Position numbers and translations under genes: made by a program
Shown here: positions 51,449 through 63,293 of the stretch, one piece after another
Numbering within the stretch: the stretch's first letter is position 1
Layout: every line of letters starts with the position of its first letter
From: Spirodela intermedia
Taxonomy: Eukaryota; Streptophyta; Magnoliopsida; Alismatales; Araceae
Direction of reading: 5' to 3'
NCBI GenBank assembly: GCA_902729315.2
Contig: LR746278.1
Coordinates: 4,877,911-4,941,910, forward strand
DNA: 64,000 nt
The notes under the pieces: generated by a model
What the model was told of the DNA's origin: nothing
What the model saw: only the letters and a program-made list of their open reading frames with translations
Database searches by the model: none

Positions 51449-53023
51449 TGATAAGTCTTCATTATCATGAGTTAATAATTAGTAAATAATATAGTTTTAG
51501 CCTTAACTCGTGATAAATAGACTTATATTTGTGTTAAAGTGTGAAAAGTGGTTTTCAGTTGATTAATGTGATTTTTTGGGTAATTATGTGATTTTATACG
51601 AATTTATATGATTTTTACAGTCTTACTTTTGAGATAAATGAAGAAAAAGAAATAAAACTAAAATATTGCAAAATGTGGGGGGACCCGCCGGCCAGCCGGG
51701 CCCGCAAGCGGGTCAGAAGCACAGTCGGGAGTAGCCGCGAGCAGGGGCTCGAGCGGCTTCGCTTGGACCGATAGGGGCACGTGTGTGCCACTCCCCTTCC
51801 ACGTCACCGGTGGCCAGCCGGCTGTGGGGCAAGGAGTGGTCGTACACGCGAGAGAAGGGACTTTGCCTGAAAAGCTAATATTACTATATATCGCCTGAAA
51901 AATCGGCGCACAACCGATGTGGGACTAAACCCACGTCACACCTTCCTCAGAAGGGGGGCCGGACAACCGACGCGGGTTCGAATCCTCCCAGAGTCAAAAT
52001 TTATATATTTTTATCTGATTATCGCGACTTTCCTGCAGATCGCCGGTGAAGGATTAAGCAACTAGAATTGTTGGATCATCGGCGAAAATCTCGTCAACGC
52101 GATTCGCGGAGCAGTGCTACTAAAAGGATCGTGAATCCATCGAGTAAATCATCTCCGATTGATCGACGAACAAGCCGTCGTCGGGAAGAGGACGATCCGC
52201 CGGGAGACGAGTCGCCACCTCCTGAGAGCGTACCAGATGCGATGAAGAGCCTCCTCTTGCTGCGCGGACCTGAGGATGAAGCTCCCTGACACGCGCCCCA
52301 CCTCCATCCAGCTCCTCTCCGTCGGGTGACAGCCACCGGAGACGACTCAGCGACCCATTTCATTGATCTCTAGACTTCGCGAGAAGATCTAGAGATTGCC
52401 CACGTCGTCTTTGTCCAAGGAGAGCCTTCGAGGCCGTGGACACTGCACAACGATCCTCCCGAACGCTCAAGATTCCGGTGCATCGCCGATGCATCGCCGT
52501 CGCGACGCCGGAACTCTGTTTTCCTGCTTTCAACTTACTTTACGCTTCATTTAGTGATAGTTTTTGTGATTTTAATTTACAAAAAAATTACTTTGTTCTA
52601 TTACGATTCTTCCGGCTTTTACAGATCTTAATTTGATTAATTAAATCGTCTGTAATCGCTTACGTAAGAATCGCCGGACAGAACTCTGTTTCCGCCCGAT
52701 TCGCGTTTGCCGGGTGTTGACGTCATCTTGATGCCCGCACCCTTATTTCCCTTTTTCGTGAATTTTAAATATATTTCCTTTTTATTTCCTAGTATAAAAT
52801 TCATAGAAAATCGTATTTATTGAGAAAAATTCTGAATAATTACCAGATATTATATTACACCCCTGTAATTGACCTGGAAAATTACCGCTATTTTTGGAAT
52901 TTTTATTAAATTATAATTGATATATTTATTTAGAAATACTTCTAAATATCCAAAAATTCGTATTTTCTAGTTTTATAAATTTTATATTTGCATGATTTAA
53001 TATACAACGACTGAGTCATGTCA
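51449..53023 (+). mobile_element. Solo LTR-A (1575 bp) in the copia linker
   Basis: TGATAAGTC to CATGTCA with a perfect target duplication ACTGT (51444-51448 and 53024-53028). CpG-rich and well preserved. TGACGTCA at 52718-52725; GGTTCGAATCC near 51975. Confidence 0.95.
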
Positions 53024-53700
53024 ACTGTCTTTCTCTTTCCTTTCATACCTTTGCTCTTTCCGTGGCCTCCGAGTCAATTCCACAATCGTATGTTAAGGCT
53101 GCATAGGTACCTAAATAGAAGGTAGTCATGAACTTGGAGGTGGATGCCTTCATGTCTTAGAGAACTTGACACTTGTATCTCGTCCACGTGATGCCAACAT
53201 CGTTATGTGAAGATGGGTTTTCACACTCAGGTATAACCCAAATGGATCTATTATACGTTACAAGGCTTGTTTGATTGCTCATAGATTCACGCAGGCTTAT
53301 GACATTAACTAAACTGAGATGTTCTCTCTAGTGGTTCAACTCAACTCTATTCGAGTGATACTCTCTTTAATAGTGAATTAGGTATGGTGTTTATATCAGT
53401 TGAATGTTTCTAATATCTTTCTCTACGGTGACCTTGAGGAACAAGTGTTTATGGAGCAACCTCTTGAGTATGTTGCTCAGAGGGAGTCATTGAAGGTATG
53501 TCTTTTGTAGAGTGTCATTTACAAACTTAAACAAAATCCATGTATCTGATTTGCTAAGTTCAATGGTCTTCTAACGCAATTTGGATTCTCACCATGTCTT
53601 GCAAATTCCACAGTACCTGCAAACACTACTGAATCCAGCATTATCATCCTAGTTATTTATGTGGACGATATTCTTGTGACAAGAAGAGATGAAGTGATAA
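53024..53700 (+). pseudogene. Copia reverse transcriptase
   Basis: Fragments LSFSFHTFAL, IPQSYVKAA, RLMTLTKLR, LNVSNIFLYGDLEEQVFMEQ, LEYVAQRES and IYVDDILVT follow one another. The catalytic YVDD is preserved, but stops and frameshifts make the gene dead. The reading continues the linker ending at 51448 once the solo LTR is removed. Confidence 0.88.
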
Positions 53701-54527
53701 GATGAAATCGAGGGTCGTTGAAAAGCCCCAAAATCAGTTGATCAAAAATATTTAGAATCATGAATTTACCAAATTAAAATACTAAAATAGGTAAGTACTA
53801 TGGCAAGTTCGAGGTCGATCCACAAGGAATGAAAATTAGGCATTAATTAGTTAGTATTTCATTTGATTGCTCGATTTAAATCAAATGAACTCAAAGGAGA
53901 GGCAATAGTAAGTAAGAAAGATTTTCACCGTCGGAAAAGGGGGAAACAGAATTCAGTGATGTAGAAGACGATTAAAGGGAGATAACACTTACAAATGAAT
54001 CGTAATACAAAGTTAACATCATACCTTTATCTATTCAAACCTACGAAAGTTAGATGGTCGTTCACACTCAAAATACATCAGACATGGAGAAACTTACCTT
54101 GGGCCTCTATATTTTTGCCAAGGCTAGGGGATTTTCCCTTCGAGTACACTTTTTCGACAATCTCAACTACAAACCAAAGCTTGAATCAAGTCAAAACACA
54201 TCAAGATTGATATGGAACCTCAATGCAGTTTCATTCAAGCCGACCAAACATCGGAATATTTGAAGTTAGGTTTTCAGCCCCTAAACAACAACCTATATTT
54301 ATGCATTAATATCTTATATATAGATGCTAATTAATGGGTAGATAATAAAATTATACATGTGTTACCAACTCTTTATGACATTCATAATGTTTTACCATTT
54401 AGGTCCTAATATATATTATTATACTTATTTTATTTATATTATGAGACTAACCCCACGACTTTTAGGAAGTCAAGTGGTGATTCTCTCACACTTTTCTTGA
54501 TAATTATTTGACTACAAGGATTTAAGT
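53701..54527. other. Unassigned transposon-like sequence
   Basis: The copia frame ends abruptly near 53695. A stretch near 53815 (GTTCGAGGTCGATCCACAAG) recalls a motif common in plant LTR retrotransposon sequence, but no element could be delimited. Confidence 0.35.
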
Positions 54528-57500
54528 AAACTCTTATTATGTGTTAAATTGTGAAAAGTGATTTTCAATTGATTAACGTGAATTTTTGGTTAATTATGTG
54601 ATTTTATCTGAATTTATATGATTATTATAATCCTATTTTTGAGATAAATGAAGAAAAAGAAATTAAAATAAAAATATAGAAAAAAGGGGGGACCCGACGA
54701 CCAACCGGGCCTGCAAGTGGGTCGGAAGTGCAGTTAGGGGGAGCCACGAGCAGGGGCTCGAGTGGCTATAGACCGATGGGGACACATGTGCGCCACTCCC
54801 CTTCCATGTCACTAGTGGCCAGCCAGCTGTGGGGTAAGGAGTGGTTGTACACGTGAGAAAGAGACTCATAACTTCTAAGTCTGATATTACTATATATTCA
54901 TCCAAAACTTCGGCATACAACCAATGTGAGACTAAACCCACGTCACACCTTTCTCAAAATAATTTTATTTATTTTAATACCTAAAATACCCCTTAGTTAT
55001 AACAGCAATATACCATGATGACGTCACTTTATAAGGGTATTAGAGTACTAATTTCAATCTCTCTCATACAAATGGACGACCGACGCCAATTCAAATCCTA
55101 CTAGAGCCGAAACTCGTATTTTTATCTGATTAAATCATGACTTTCCTACAGATCATCAGTGAAGGATTAAGCCGCCAGAATTGCTCCATCATCAACGAAA
55201 ATCTCATCGACGCGATTCGCGGAACATTGTTACTAAAATTATTGAACGATTCGTGATAAAAGGGTCATGAATCCATCGAGTAAAAGTATCTCTAACTGAT
55301 CGACGAACAAGCTGTCATCGAGAAGTGGATGATCCGTCGGGAAACAAGTCACCACCTCTTGAGAGTGTACCGAATGTGATGAAGAGCCTCCTCTTGCTGC
55401 GTGGACTTGAGGATGAAGCTCCTTGACACATGTCCCACCACCATCTAGCTCCTCTACGTCAGGTGACAGTCGTCGGAAAACTACAAAGTCATCATTTTCC
55501 CGCTCTACTAGGTGACTATTGTCGGAGATGATTTGACAACTCATTTCATTGATCTCTAGACTTCGTAAGAAAATCTAAAGATTGTTCATGTCGTCCTTGT
55601 CTAATGAGAGCTGATAAGTCTTCATTATCATGAGTTAATAATTAGTAAATAATATAGTTTTAGCCTTAACTCGTGATAAATAGACTTATATTTGTGTTAA
55701 AGTGTGAAAAGTGGTTTTCAGTTGATTAATGTGAATTTTTGGGTAATTATGTGATTTTATACGAATTTATGTGATTTTTACAGTCTTACTTTTGTGATAA
55801 ATGAAGAAAAAGAAATAATAATAATAATAAGACAAAATGAGGGGGACCTGCCGGCCAGCTAGGCCCGCAAGCGTGTCAGAAGCGCAGTCGGGGAGTAGCC
55901 ACAAGTAGGGGCTCGAGTAGCTTGGACCAATAGGTGCACATGTGCACCACTCCCCTTCCACATCACTGGTGGCCAGCCGGTTGTGGGACAAGGAGTAGTC
56001 GTACATGCAAGAGAAGGGACTTGCTTCCAAAATGTAATATTATTCGCCCGAAACTTCAGCGCACAAACAATGTGGGGCTAAACCCACGTCACACCTTCCC
56101 CAAAAAGCGTTCGAAAATTTTAATACCTAAAGGACCCTTTATTTATAATAGAGATATACCATGATGACGTCATTTTATAAGGGCAGTAGAGTACCTATGT
56201 CAATCTCTCTCATGTAGGCAGACAACCGGCACGGGTTCAAATCCTTCTAGAGCTAAATTCATATTTTTTTATCTGATTATCACAACTTTCTTACAGATCG
56301 CTGGTGAAGGATAAAGCAACCAGAATCACTAGATCATCGGCAAAAATCTCGTCAACGCGATTTGCGGAGCATTGTTATTAAAATTGCTGAACGATTCGTG
56401 ATAAAAGGATCGCGAATCCATCGAGTAAAGCATCTCCGATTGATCGACGAACAAGTTGTCGTCGGGAAGAGGACGATCCACCGGGAGATAAGTCGCCACC
56501 TCCTGAGAGCGTACCAAATGCGATGAAGAGCCTCCTCTTGCTGCGTGGACATGAGGATGAAGCTCCCTGACACACGCCCCACCTCCATTCAGCTCCTCTC
56601 CGTCGAGTGATAGCCATCGGAGAGCCACAAAGTTGCTGTTTTTCTGCTCCGTCAGGTGACAGCCACTGGAGACGATTCGACGACCCATTGATCTCTAGAC
56701 TTCGCAACGAGATCTAGAGATTGCCCACATCATCTTTGTCCAAAGAGAGCCTTCGAGGCCGTGGACACCGCACGACGATCCTCCCGAACGCTCAGAACTC
56801 TGGTGCATTGCCGACGCATCACTATTGTAACGCCATAACTCTGTTTTCCTGCTTTGAACTTACTTTACGCTTCATTTAGTGATAATTTGTGTGATTTTAA
56901 TTTACAAAAATATACTTTGTTCAATTACGATTCTTCCGTCTTTTACAGATCTTAATTTGATGAATTAAATCATATGTAATTGCTTACGTAAGAATCGTCA
57001 GGCGGAACTCTGTTTCCGTCCGATCGCATTCACTAGGCACAGACGTCATCTTGACATCCGCACCCTTATTTTCTTTTTTCGTGAATTTTAAATATATTTT
57101 CTTTTTATTTCTTAGTATAAAATTCATATAAAATAATATTCTTTGAGGAAAATTCTGAATAATTACCAGATATTATATTACATCCCTATGATCGACTTGG
57201 AAAATTACCGCTATTTTTGGAAGTTTTATTGAATTATACTTAATATATTTGTTCAGAAATACTTCTAAATATCCAAAAATTCGTATTTTCTAGTTTTATA
57301 AATTTTAAATTTACGTGATTTACTATACAACGACTAAGTTACGTCAAGAACCTTCGAGGCCAAAGACATTGCACAACAATCCTCTCAAATATTTAAGATT
57401 CCGGTGCATCACCAACATATCGTCGCCACAACGTCAAAGCTTTATTTTCTTACTTCCAACTTAACTTTCACTTAATTTACTGATAAGTTTTGTGATTTAA

Positions 57501-57951
57501 ATTTACTAAATAATTTTTCATTCAATTACGATTCTTTTGGCTTTTATAGATCTTAATTTGATCAATTAAATCGTTTGTAATTACTTACGTAAGAATCACT
57601 AGATGGAACTCTATTTTAGCTCGATTCATGTTCGTCGGCTGCTGACATCATCTTGACATCCGCACCCTTATTTTTATTTTTCACAAATTTTAAAATATAT
57701 TTTATTTTCATTTCTTAATTTAAAATATATATAAAAAATCATATTCTTTGAGAAAAATTCTGAAAAATTACGTGATATTATATTACATCCATGTAATCAA
57801 CTTGAAAATTTCTCACTATTTTTGAAACTTTGATTGAATTATAATTGATATCTTTTTTCAAAAATACTTCTAAATATCCAAAAATTAGTATTTTCTAGTT
57901 TTATAAATTTTGAATTTGCGTGATTTACTATACAACAACTAAGTTACGTCA
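54528..57951 (+). mobile_element. Athila element 2, 5' LTR, split by a solo LTR-A
   Basis: LTR-A sequence from about 54528 to 55611 and from 57347 to 57951 (terminus TTACGTCA). The inserted solo LTR occupies 55612-57346. The family order continues correctly across the insertion (AGAGC then CTTCGAGGCC). Confidence 0.88.
55612..57346 (+). mobile_element. Solo LTR-A (1735 bp) nested in another LTR-A
   Basis: TGATAAGTC to TTACGTCA. Flanks are AGAGC (55607-55611) and AGAAC (57347-57351), a 5-bp target duplication with one later transition. TGACGTCA at 56165-56172. Confidence 0.92.
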
Positions 57952-57956
57952 AATTT

Positions 57957-57974
57957 TAGTGCTGTTGTTGGGGA
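57957..57974 (+). other. Athila element 2 primer-binding site, decayed
   Basis: TAGTGCTGTTGTTGGGGA at the position of TGGCGCCGTTGCCGGGGA. All four differences are G-to-A or C-to-T transitions. Confidence 0.8.
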
Positions 57975-58249
57975 TGTATTACATAGTATTTGTTATTTTT
58001 CTATTTTTCTCTAATACATAAAAAAATAACTCTTATTTTTATTTTCTTCTTACGAAAAAAAGAATGAAGAGTAGCAAGGCAAGGACTAGAGCATACTGAA
58101 GGAGGATAATAGTTATTAAAAAAAATTCTGAAATTTATTGACTTTTATGCATGGTAGAAGATCCTTGCATCCAAGGCTAGAAAATCCTTTTACTATTTCA
58201 TTCAAAACTAAAAATTCACAAAAAAAATTAATTTTGATAAATCCTAAAG

Positions 58250-59750
58250 GAAGTACAAGTCAAACTGAGAACAATCCTATGGCCATGAAAAATTATTATA
58301 TCCTTGATTCATTTCAAAGAGCATCTAATATTAGAGTCTCCTTAGCACCCACTATTAAATTCGAAATAAATCTAAAAATTTTCGAAATGCTCCGTAATTT
58401 TCATGAATTGCCTTTAGAAGAACCTCATTAGTATTTAGAAAAATTTCATATAGTTTGTGATTTAGTTAATCTCTCTCGAGTTACATTAGAAATTATTAAG
58501 ATGAAATTATTTCCTCATACACTTAGGGACAAAGCTAGCCATTGGCTATCTACATTAGATAGAGATTTAACTAGTTGGAAAGACATAGAACATGCTTATC
58601 TTTGAAAATTTGATCCCTTAGAAAAAAACTCAAAATATGAGAAAACATATATGACATTTTTCTCAAAGACTAGGAGAAACTTTGCATAAGACATAAAAAA
58701 AATTCAAAGGGTTACTTAGAAAGTGTCCTCATCATGCTATACTCAAGTGACAGCTCAATAGAAGTTTTTATGATGGATTATTACAACAACATAGAAATAT
58801 GATTGATTCTATATACTGAGGAACTTTTATGGAGAAAACTACTGATGAGATTTATAGCTTTTATGAGAATTTAAGTGAAAATTCTAGAGATCAAGCCTCT
58901 TTTGAGTTATTAGATAGGGATAAGAAAAAAGAAATTTATGAATTGCATCATGATGATGATTCTAATTTAAGAAATGAGGTTAATCATATTAATCAAAGAT
59001 TAGAAAAACTTGATTTACTTATTGAAAATATTAGAAAGTCTACTAAATTTTAATTAAACATATATAGTGCATGTCCTATGTATAGTGAAAATGATCATTT
59101 CAAATTTCAATATTATAATTTAGATCAATCATTTCATTCTAAGCAAGAGTAAGTGCAAGTAGCCTATAGCTTTAATAAAATAGGGAGCCTTTTTCTAATT
59201 CTTATAATCCTAATTAGAGAAATAATTTTTCATAGAGAGACCCAAATAATATTCAAAATTCAAAAGTACTTAAACCCAATTCAAACTCTGAATTTCATCC
59301 AAAATAAGAAAACAGATTTCAAAAAAATCAGCCCTCTCGAACCTAACCTAATGCTATAGAACTGATGCAGCAAATGAGCCAAATAATGGAGCAAACTATG
59401 AATCAAATGATGTTGCAGTAGAAAAAAATTATAGAGGCTCTTGGGAATAACAGAGAAGAGGGACAACTACTTAGTCAGCCCATAAAAAATCTAACTACTC
59501 AACAATAAGATTTCAGCAAGGGGAGTCTAGTAGCATGAATCTAGAAAAAAAATCCATGAAAGAAATTAGGATAGTGAATGCATTAAGGAGTGGGAAGATT
59601 TTTCCTGATCCTTATCCCCAAATAGTAAAAGAAAAGAAAAACGTGGATAGCCCAAAACAAAATCAAATAGGAGTAGAAGAGGATTTTATAGATTCTATCA
59701 AAAAATTCTACAAGAAAGGACAACCATTTCATTTCCTAAAGTTCTAGAGC
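58250..59750 (+). pseudogene. Athila element 2 gag
   Basis: Homologous to 41687-43230. It shows SQTENNPMAMKNYYILDSFQ, then LPLEEPH followed by TAG where element 1 has CAG (HQDLEKF). Later blocks are ENSRDQASFELLDRD and a late Met/Gln-rich part. Multiple stops. Confidence 0.82.
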
Positions 59751-59805
59751 CTAGACAAAGAAAGAAAAAGAACACAATGAAGAAATAAAGAAAATTTTAC
59801 AAGAT

Positions 59806-60663
59806 GTGCAAATTAGTCTTCCTTTACTCACTACCATTAAACATATTCTTGAATATGTTAGAGTTTTGAAAGAAATGTGTATAATAAAAAGGGCAACTAG
59901 AGTAGAAAAATTATCTATACATGCTAGTGCTTTATTATTAAATCAATTATCATACAAATTGAGAGATACTGGTGCCCCTTTAATTTCATGTGATATTGGT
60001 GAATTTATTTTTCATAATACATTACTTGACACCAGTGCTAATATTAATTTATTATCTACAAGTATTTGTGATAAATTTAATATTACTGATCTTAAACCTT
60101 CTACTGTTACCTTACAATTTGCTAATAGATCTATAAAACATCCTAAAAGTATTTTAGAAAATGTGATAGTAATAATTAAAGGGTGTAAATTTCCAGCTAA
60201 TTTTGTAGAGCTGAAAATAGATTTTAATAGATAGTTTTATGATACACCAATCATCCTCAGGAGACTATTTTTACATACAAAAAAGATGAATATTTATTTT
60301 TCCACAAGTATTGTAATAATTTCATGTGGAGATCAATTAGTAGAAATTAAAAATTTTGAGGTATCAAATGATCTTAAGAAATCCCAAGTATATGATTGTC
60401 ATATCATAGATGTTTTAGATGATTTTGATGATCCAGATGTTATTGATGACTGTGTGCTGGAAGAATTAGAGGAAATAGAGAATATAAATTTGGGAGAAAA
60501 GAAAAAGAAAGATCATCCGAATTTAGAGATGAGTCCTAGTTTAAAATATATGTTTTTGGAGGAAAATAATTTATTTCTTGTTATTATTGTAGTTGATTTG
60601 AGTGATGAACAAGAAGAAGAATTGTTAGATGTACTTCAAAAAAATAAGAAGGTTATTAGTTGA
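59806..60663 (+). pseudogene. Athila element 2 protease
   Basis: Homologous to 43320-43973. The active-site block reads LLDTSANINLLS, so the DTG glycine is lost (DTS), and a TAG near 60231 cuts the flap side. Catalytically dead by sequence. Confidence 0.85.
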
Positions 60664-60779
60664 AAAATGGATGATCTTAAGGGCATTGATATGAGTGTAT
60701 GTATGCATAATATATATCTAAAGGAGGTGAGTAGAACTAGTAGGGAATCATAACGAAGATTAAATCCTAACATGATAGA

Positions 60780-62030
60780 AATTGTAAAAAAAAAGTTTAA
60801 AGTGGCTGGCTGCTGATATTATTTATCTTATTTTAGATCACAAATGGATTAGTCCTACACAAGTGGTGCCAAAAAAATCAGGGATTACAGTTATAAAAAA
60901 TGAAATAAGGATGAAATACAAATAAGATTAACTACCGGTTGGAGGGTTTGCATTGATTATAGAAAATTAAATTTAGTTACTAGAAAAGATCATTTTCCCC
61001 TACCATTTACAGATCAAATTCTAGAAAAATTCATTTGAAAAAACTTTTTTTGTTTTCTAGATGAATACTCTAGTTATAATTAAATTTATATAAACCCTTT
61101 AGAGCAAGAAAAAGTAACTTTCACTTGTCCATTGAGTACTTTTGCTTTTAAATGCATATCTTTTGGTCTGTGTAATGCTCCAGCCACATTTCAAAGATGT
61201 ATGCTGTCTATTTTGTTCTAATATGACTGGAAAAGGCATGGAAATTTTATGGACGATTTTTCTTTGAGAAATATATAAAGAAAAAGTTAGTTTTGAGTTT
61301 GGAGAAATCACATTTTATCGTTTGAGAGGGAGTTGTGTTGGGTCATATTGTGAGTGAAAGGGGTTTAGAGGTGGATAGATCAAAAATTGATATTATATCT
61401 AAAATAAAACCTCTGAATTCAATAAAATAGATTAGATCTTTCTTGGGTCATGTAGGTTATTATAAAAAAATTATTTAAGATTTTTCAAAAAACTTTAAAC
61501 CTCTCACTATGTTATTATCTAAAGATGTGCCATTTAATTTTGATGAGAAATGTTTTGAGTCTTTTCTGAAATAAAAAGATTGCTTACTTAAGCACCTATT
61601 TTACAAGTTCCTGATTGGTTTCTTTCCTTTGAAATAATATATGATACATCGAATTATGCAGCGTGAGTTGTTCTAAGACAAAGAAAAGAATCAAAACCCA
61701 TAGTAATTTCATATGCTAGCAAAACTATAGCCGATGCTCAATTAAATTATACCATGACTGAAAAAGAGTTATTAGTTGTAGTATTTTTGTTAGAAAGGTT
61801 AGATCATATATTTTAGGAGCTAAAATTATTATTTATACTGATCATGTAGCATTAAAATATTTTTTAAATAAGAAAGATGCAAAGCCACGTTTATTAAGAT
61901 GGATTTTATAGTTACAAAAATTTGACTTAGAAATAAAAGATTAAAAAGGTTTCGAGAATGTTGTTGTTGACCATCTTTCTACATTGAGTGATACAAGAAT
62001 AAACACAACACCTTTACAAGATGCATTTCG
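60780..62030 (+). pseudogene. Athila element 2 reverse transcriptase and RNase H
   Basis: Homologous to 44240-45490: WISPTQVVPKK, GWRVCIDYRKLN, FLDEYSSYN then a stop, SFGLCNAPATFQRCM. A deletion near 61262 removes sequence between the MDDF block and the following helix. RNase H remnants ([19 protein letters not shown]) have stops. Confidence 0.82.
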
Positions 62031-62149
62031 TGATGAACATCAACCATCACCATGGTATGCACATATTGTTAATTTTCTAGTTTCTAAAAAATATCCAGAA
62101 TAGTGAGAGAAGAACAGAAAAAATCATTTCTTTTCTAAGATCAAATTTT

Positions 62150-63293
62150 AAAGAGATGTGTTTTTGAAGAAGAATATCATAGCATTCTTAACATGTGTCA
62201 TTCATCTAACTATTGAAGACATTTCTCTAGATGAAAAATAATTACAAAAAAAATTCAGTGTGGTTTTTATTGGCCTACAATCATTAGAGATTCTATGGAA
62301 TTTAGTAGAACATGTATTACATACCAATCTATAATTAACATGAGTAAAAAAGATGAAATTCCCATGAGTAACATGTTAGTAGTTGAAATTTTTGATGTAT
62401 GGGGAATAGATTTCATAGGTCCCTTCCCATCAGCTGAAAAATATGAATATATTTTGCTTGTTGTTGATTATGTGTCAAGTGGGTGGAAGCTATTGCTACT
62501 ATAACTAATGGTCATAAAATCGTGATGAAATTTGTGCAAGAAAATATTTTTTCGAGATTTGAATGTCCTAGAGTAATTATTAGTGATGAAGGAACATATT
62601 TTACAAATAAACATTTCAGAGAACTGTTGAAAAAGAATGAAATACATCATAGAGTAGCCACTCCATATCATCCCCAAATAAATGGGCAAATTGAAGTAGA
62701 AAATAAGAAAATTTTAAACATTTTGAGAAAAATAATTAGACCAGATAGGAAAGATTGGCCTACGAAATTACAAGATGCATTATGGGCTTATAGAACAGCT
62801 TATAAAAATTTCATAGGTAAGTCTCTGTTTCGTCTCATTTTTAGAAAGCTATGTCATCTTCTTGTGAAAATAGAGCATAAAGCATTATGGGCTATTAAAT
62901 ATTTATGTATGGATGAAAAAATCAATTGGTGGACATAGAATTTTTCAACTACATGAAATAGAGAAATTGAGGAATGAAGCTTATGAAAATCATAGAATAT
63001 ATAAAGAAAAAACTAAAACTTTTCATGATAAATATATTAACAGAAAAAAAATTGATGTTGGACAAAAAGTGTGGTTATATGATTCTAGGCTGAAATTATT
63101 CTCAAGAAAATTAAAATAAAAATAGACAGGGCCTTATGTGGTGGAAGAGACATATGATCACAGGGCTGTAATGATTAAAGATCCTAAAAGTGATCATAAC
63201 TATAAGGTAAATGGACAGCGGCTTAAACATTACATAGAACATGAATGTCTTGTAGAAAAAGAAATTTTATTATTAAAAGAAATTCAAGAGTAA
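62150..63293 (+). pseudogene. Athila element 2 integrase
   Basis: Homologous to 45722-46857. Catalytic blocks WGIDFIGPFP and ISDEGTYF and the Glu in NGQIEVEN survive, but in separate frames (62295-62504, 62483-62938). The C-terminal [14 protein letters not shown] is followed by a stop near 63117. Confidence 0.85.

Larger units (their letters stand above)
39293..53700 (+). mobile_element. Decayed Ty1/copia element, host of three LTR-A family insertions
   Basis: Copia pieces in correct order: LTR tail and primer-binding site (39293-39438), leader and gag remnant to 39762, a short piece 49416-49452, integrase 50616-51448 and reverse transcriptase 53024-53700. The gaps are exactly filled by an Athila element (39763-49415), a deleted LTR-A (49453-50615) and a solo LTR-A (51449-53023). 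Gag zinc finger, protease, RNase H and 3' LTR are not seen. Confidence 0.82.
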
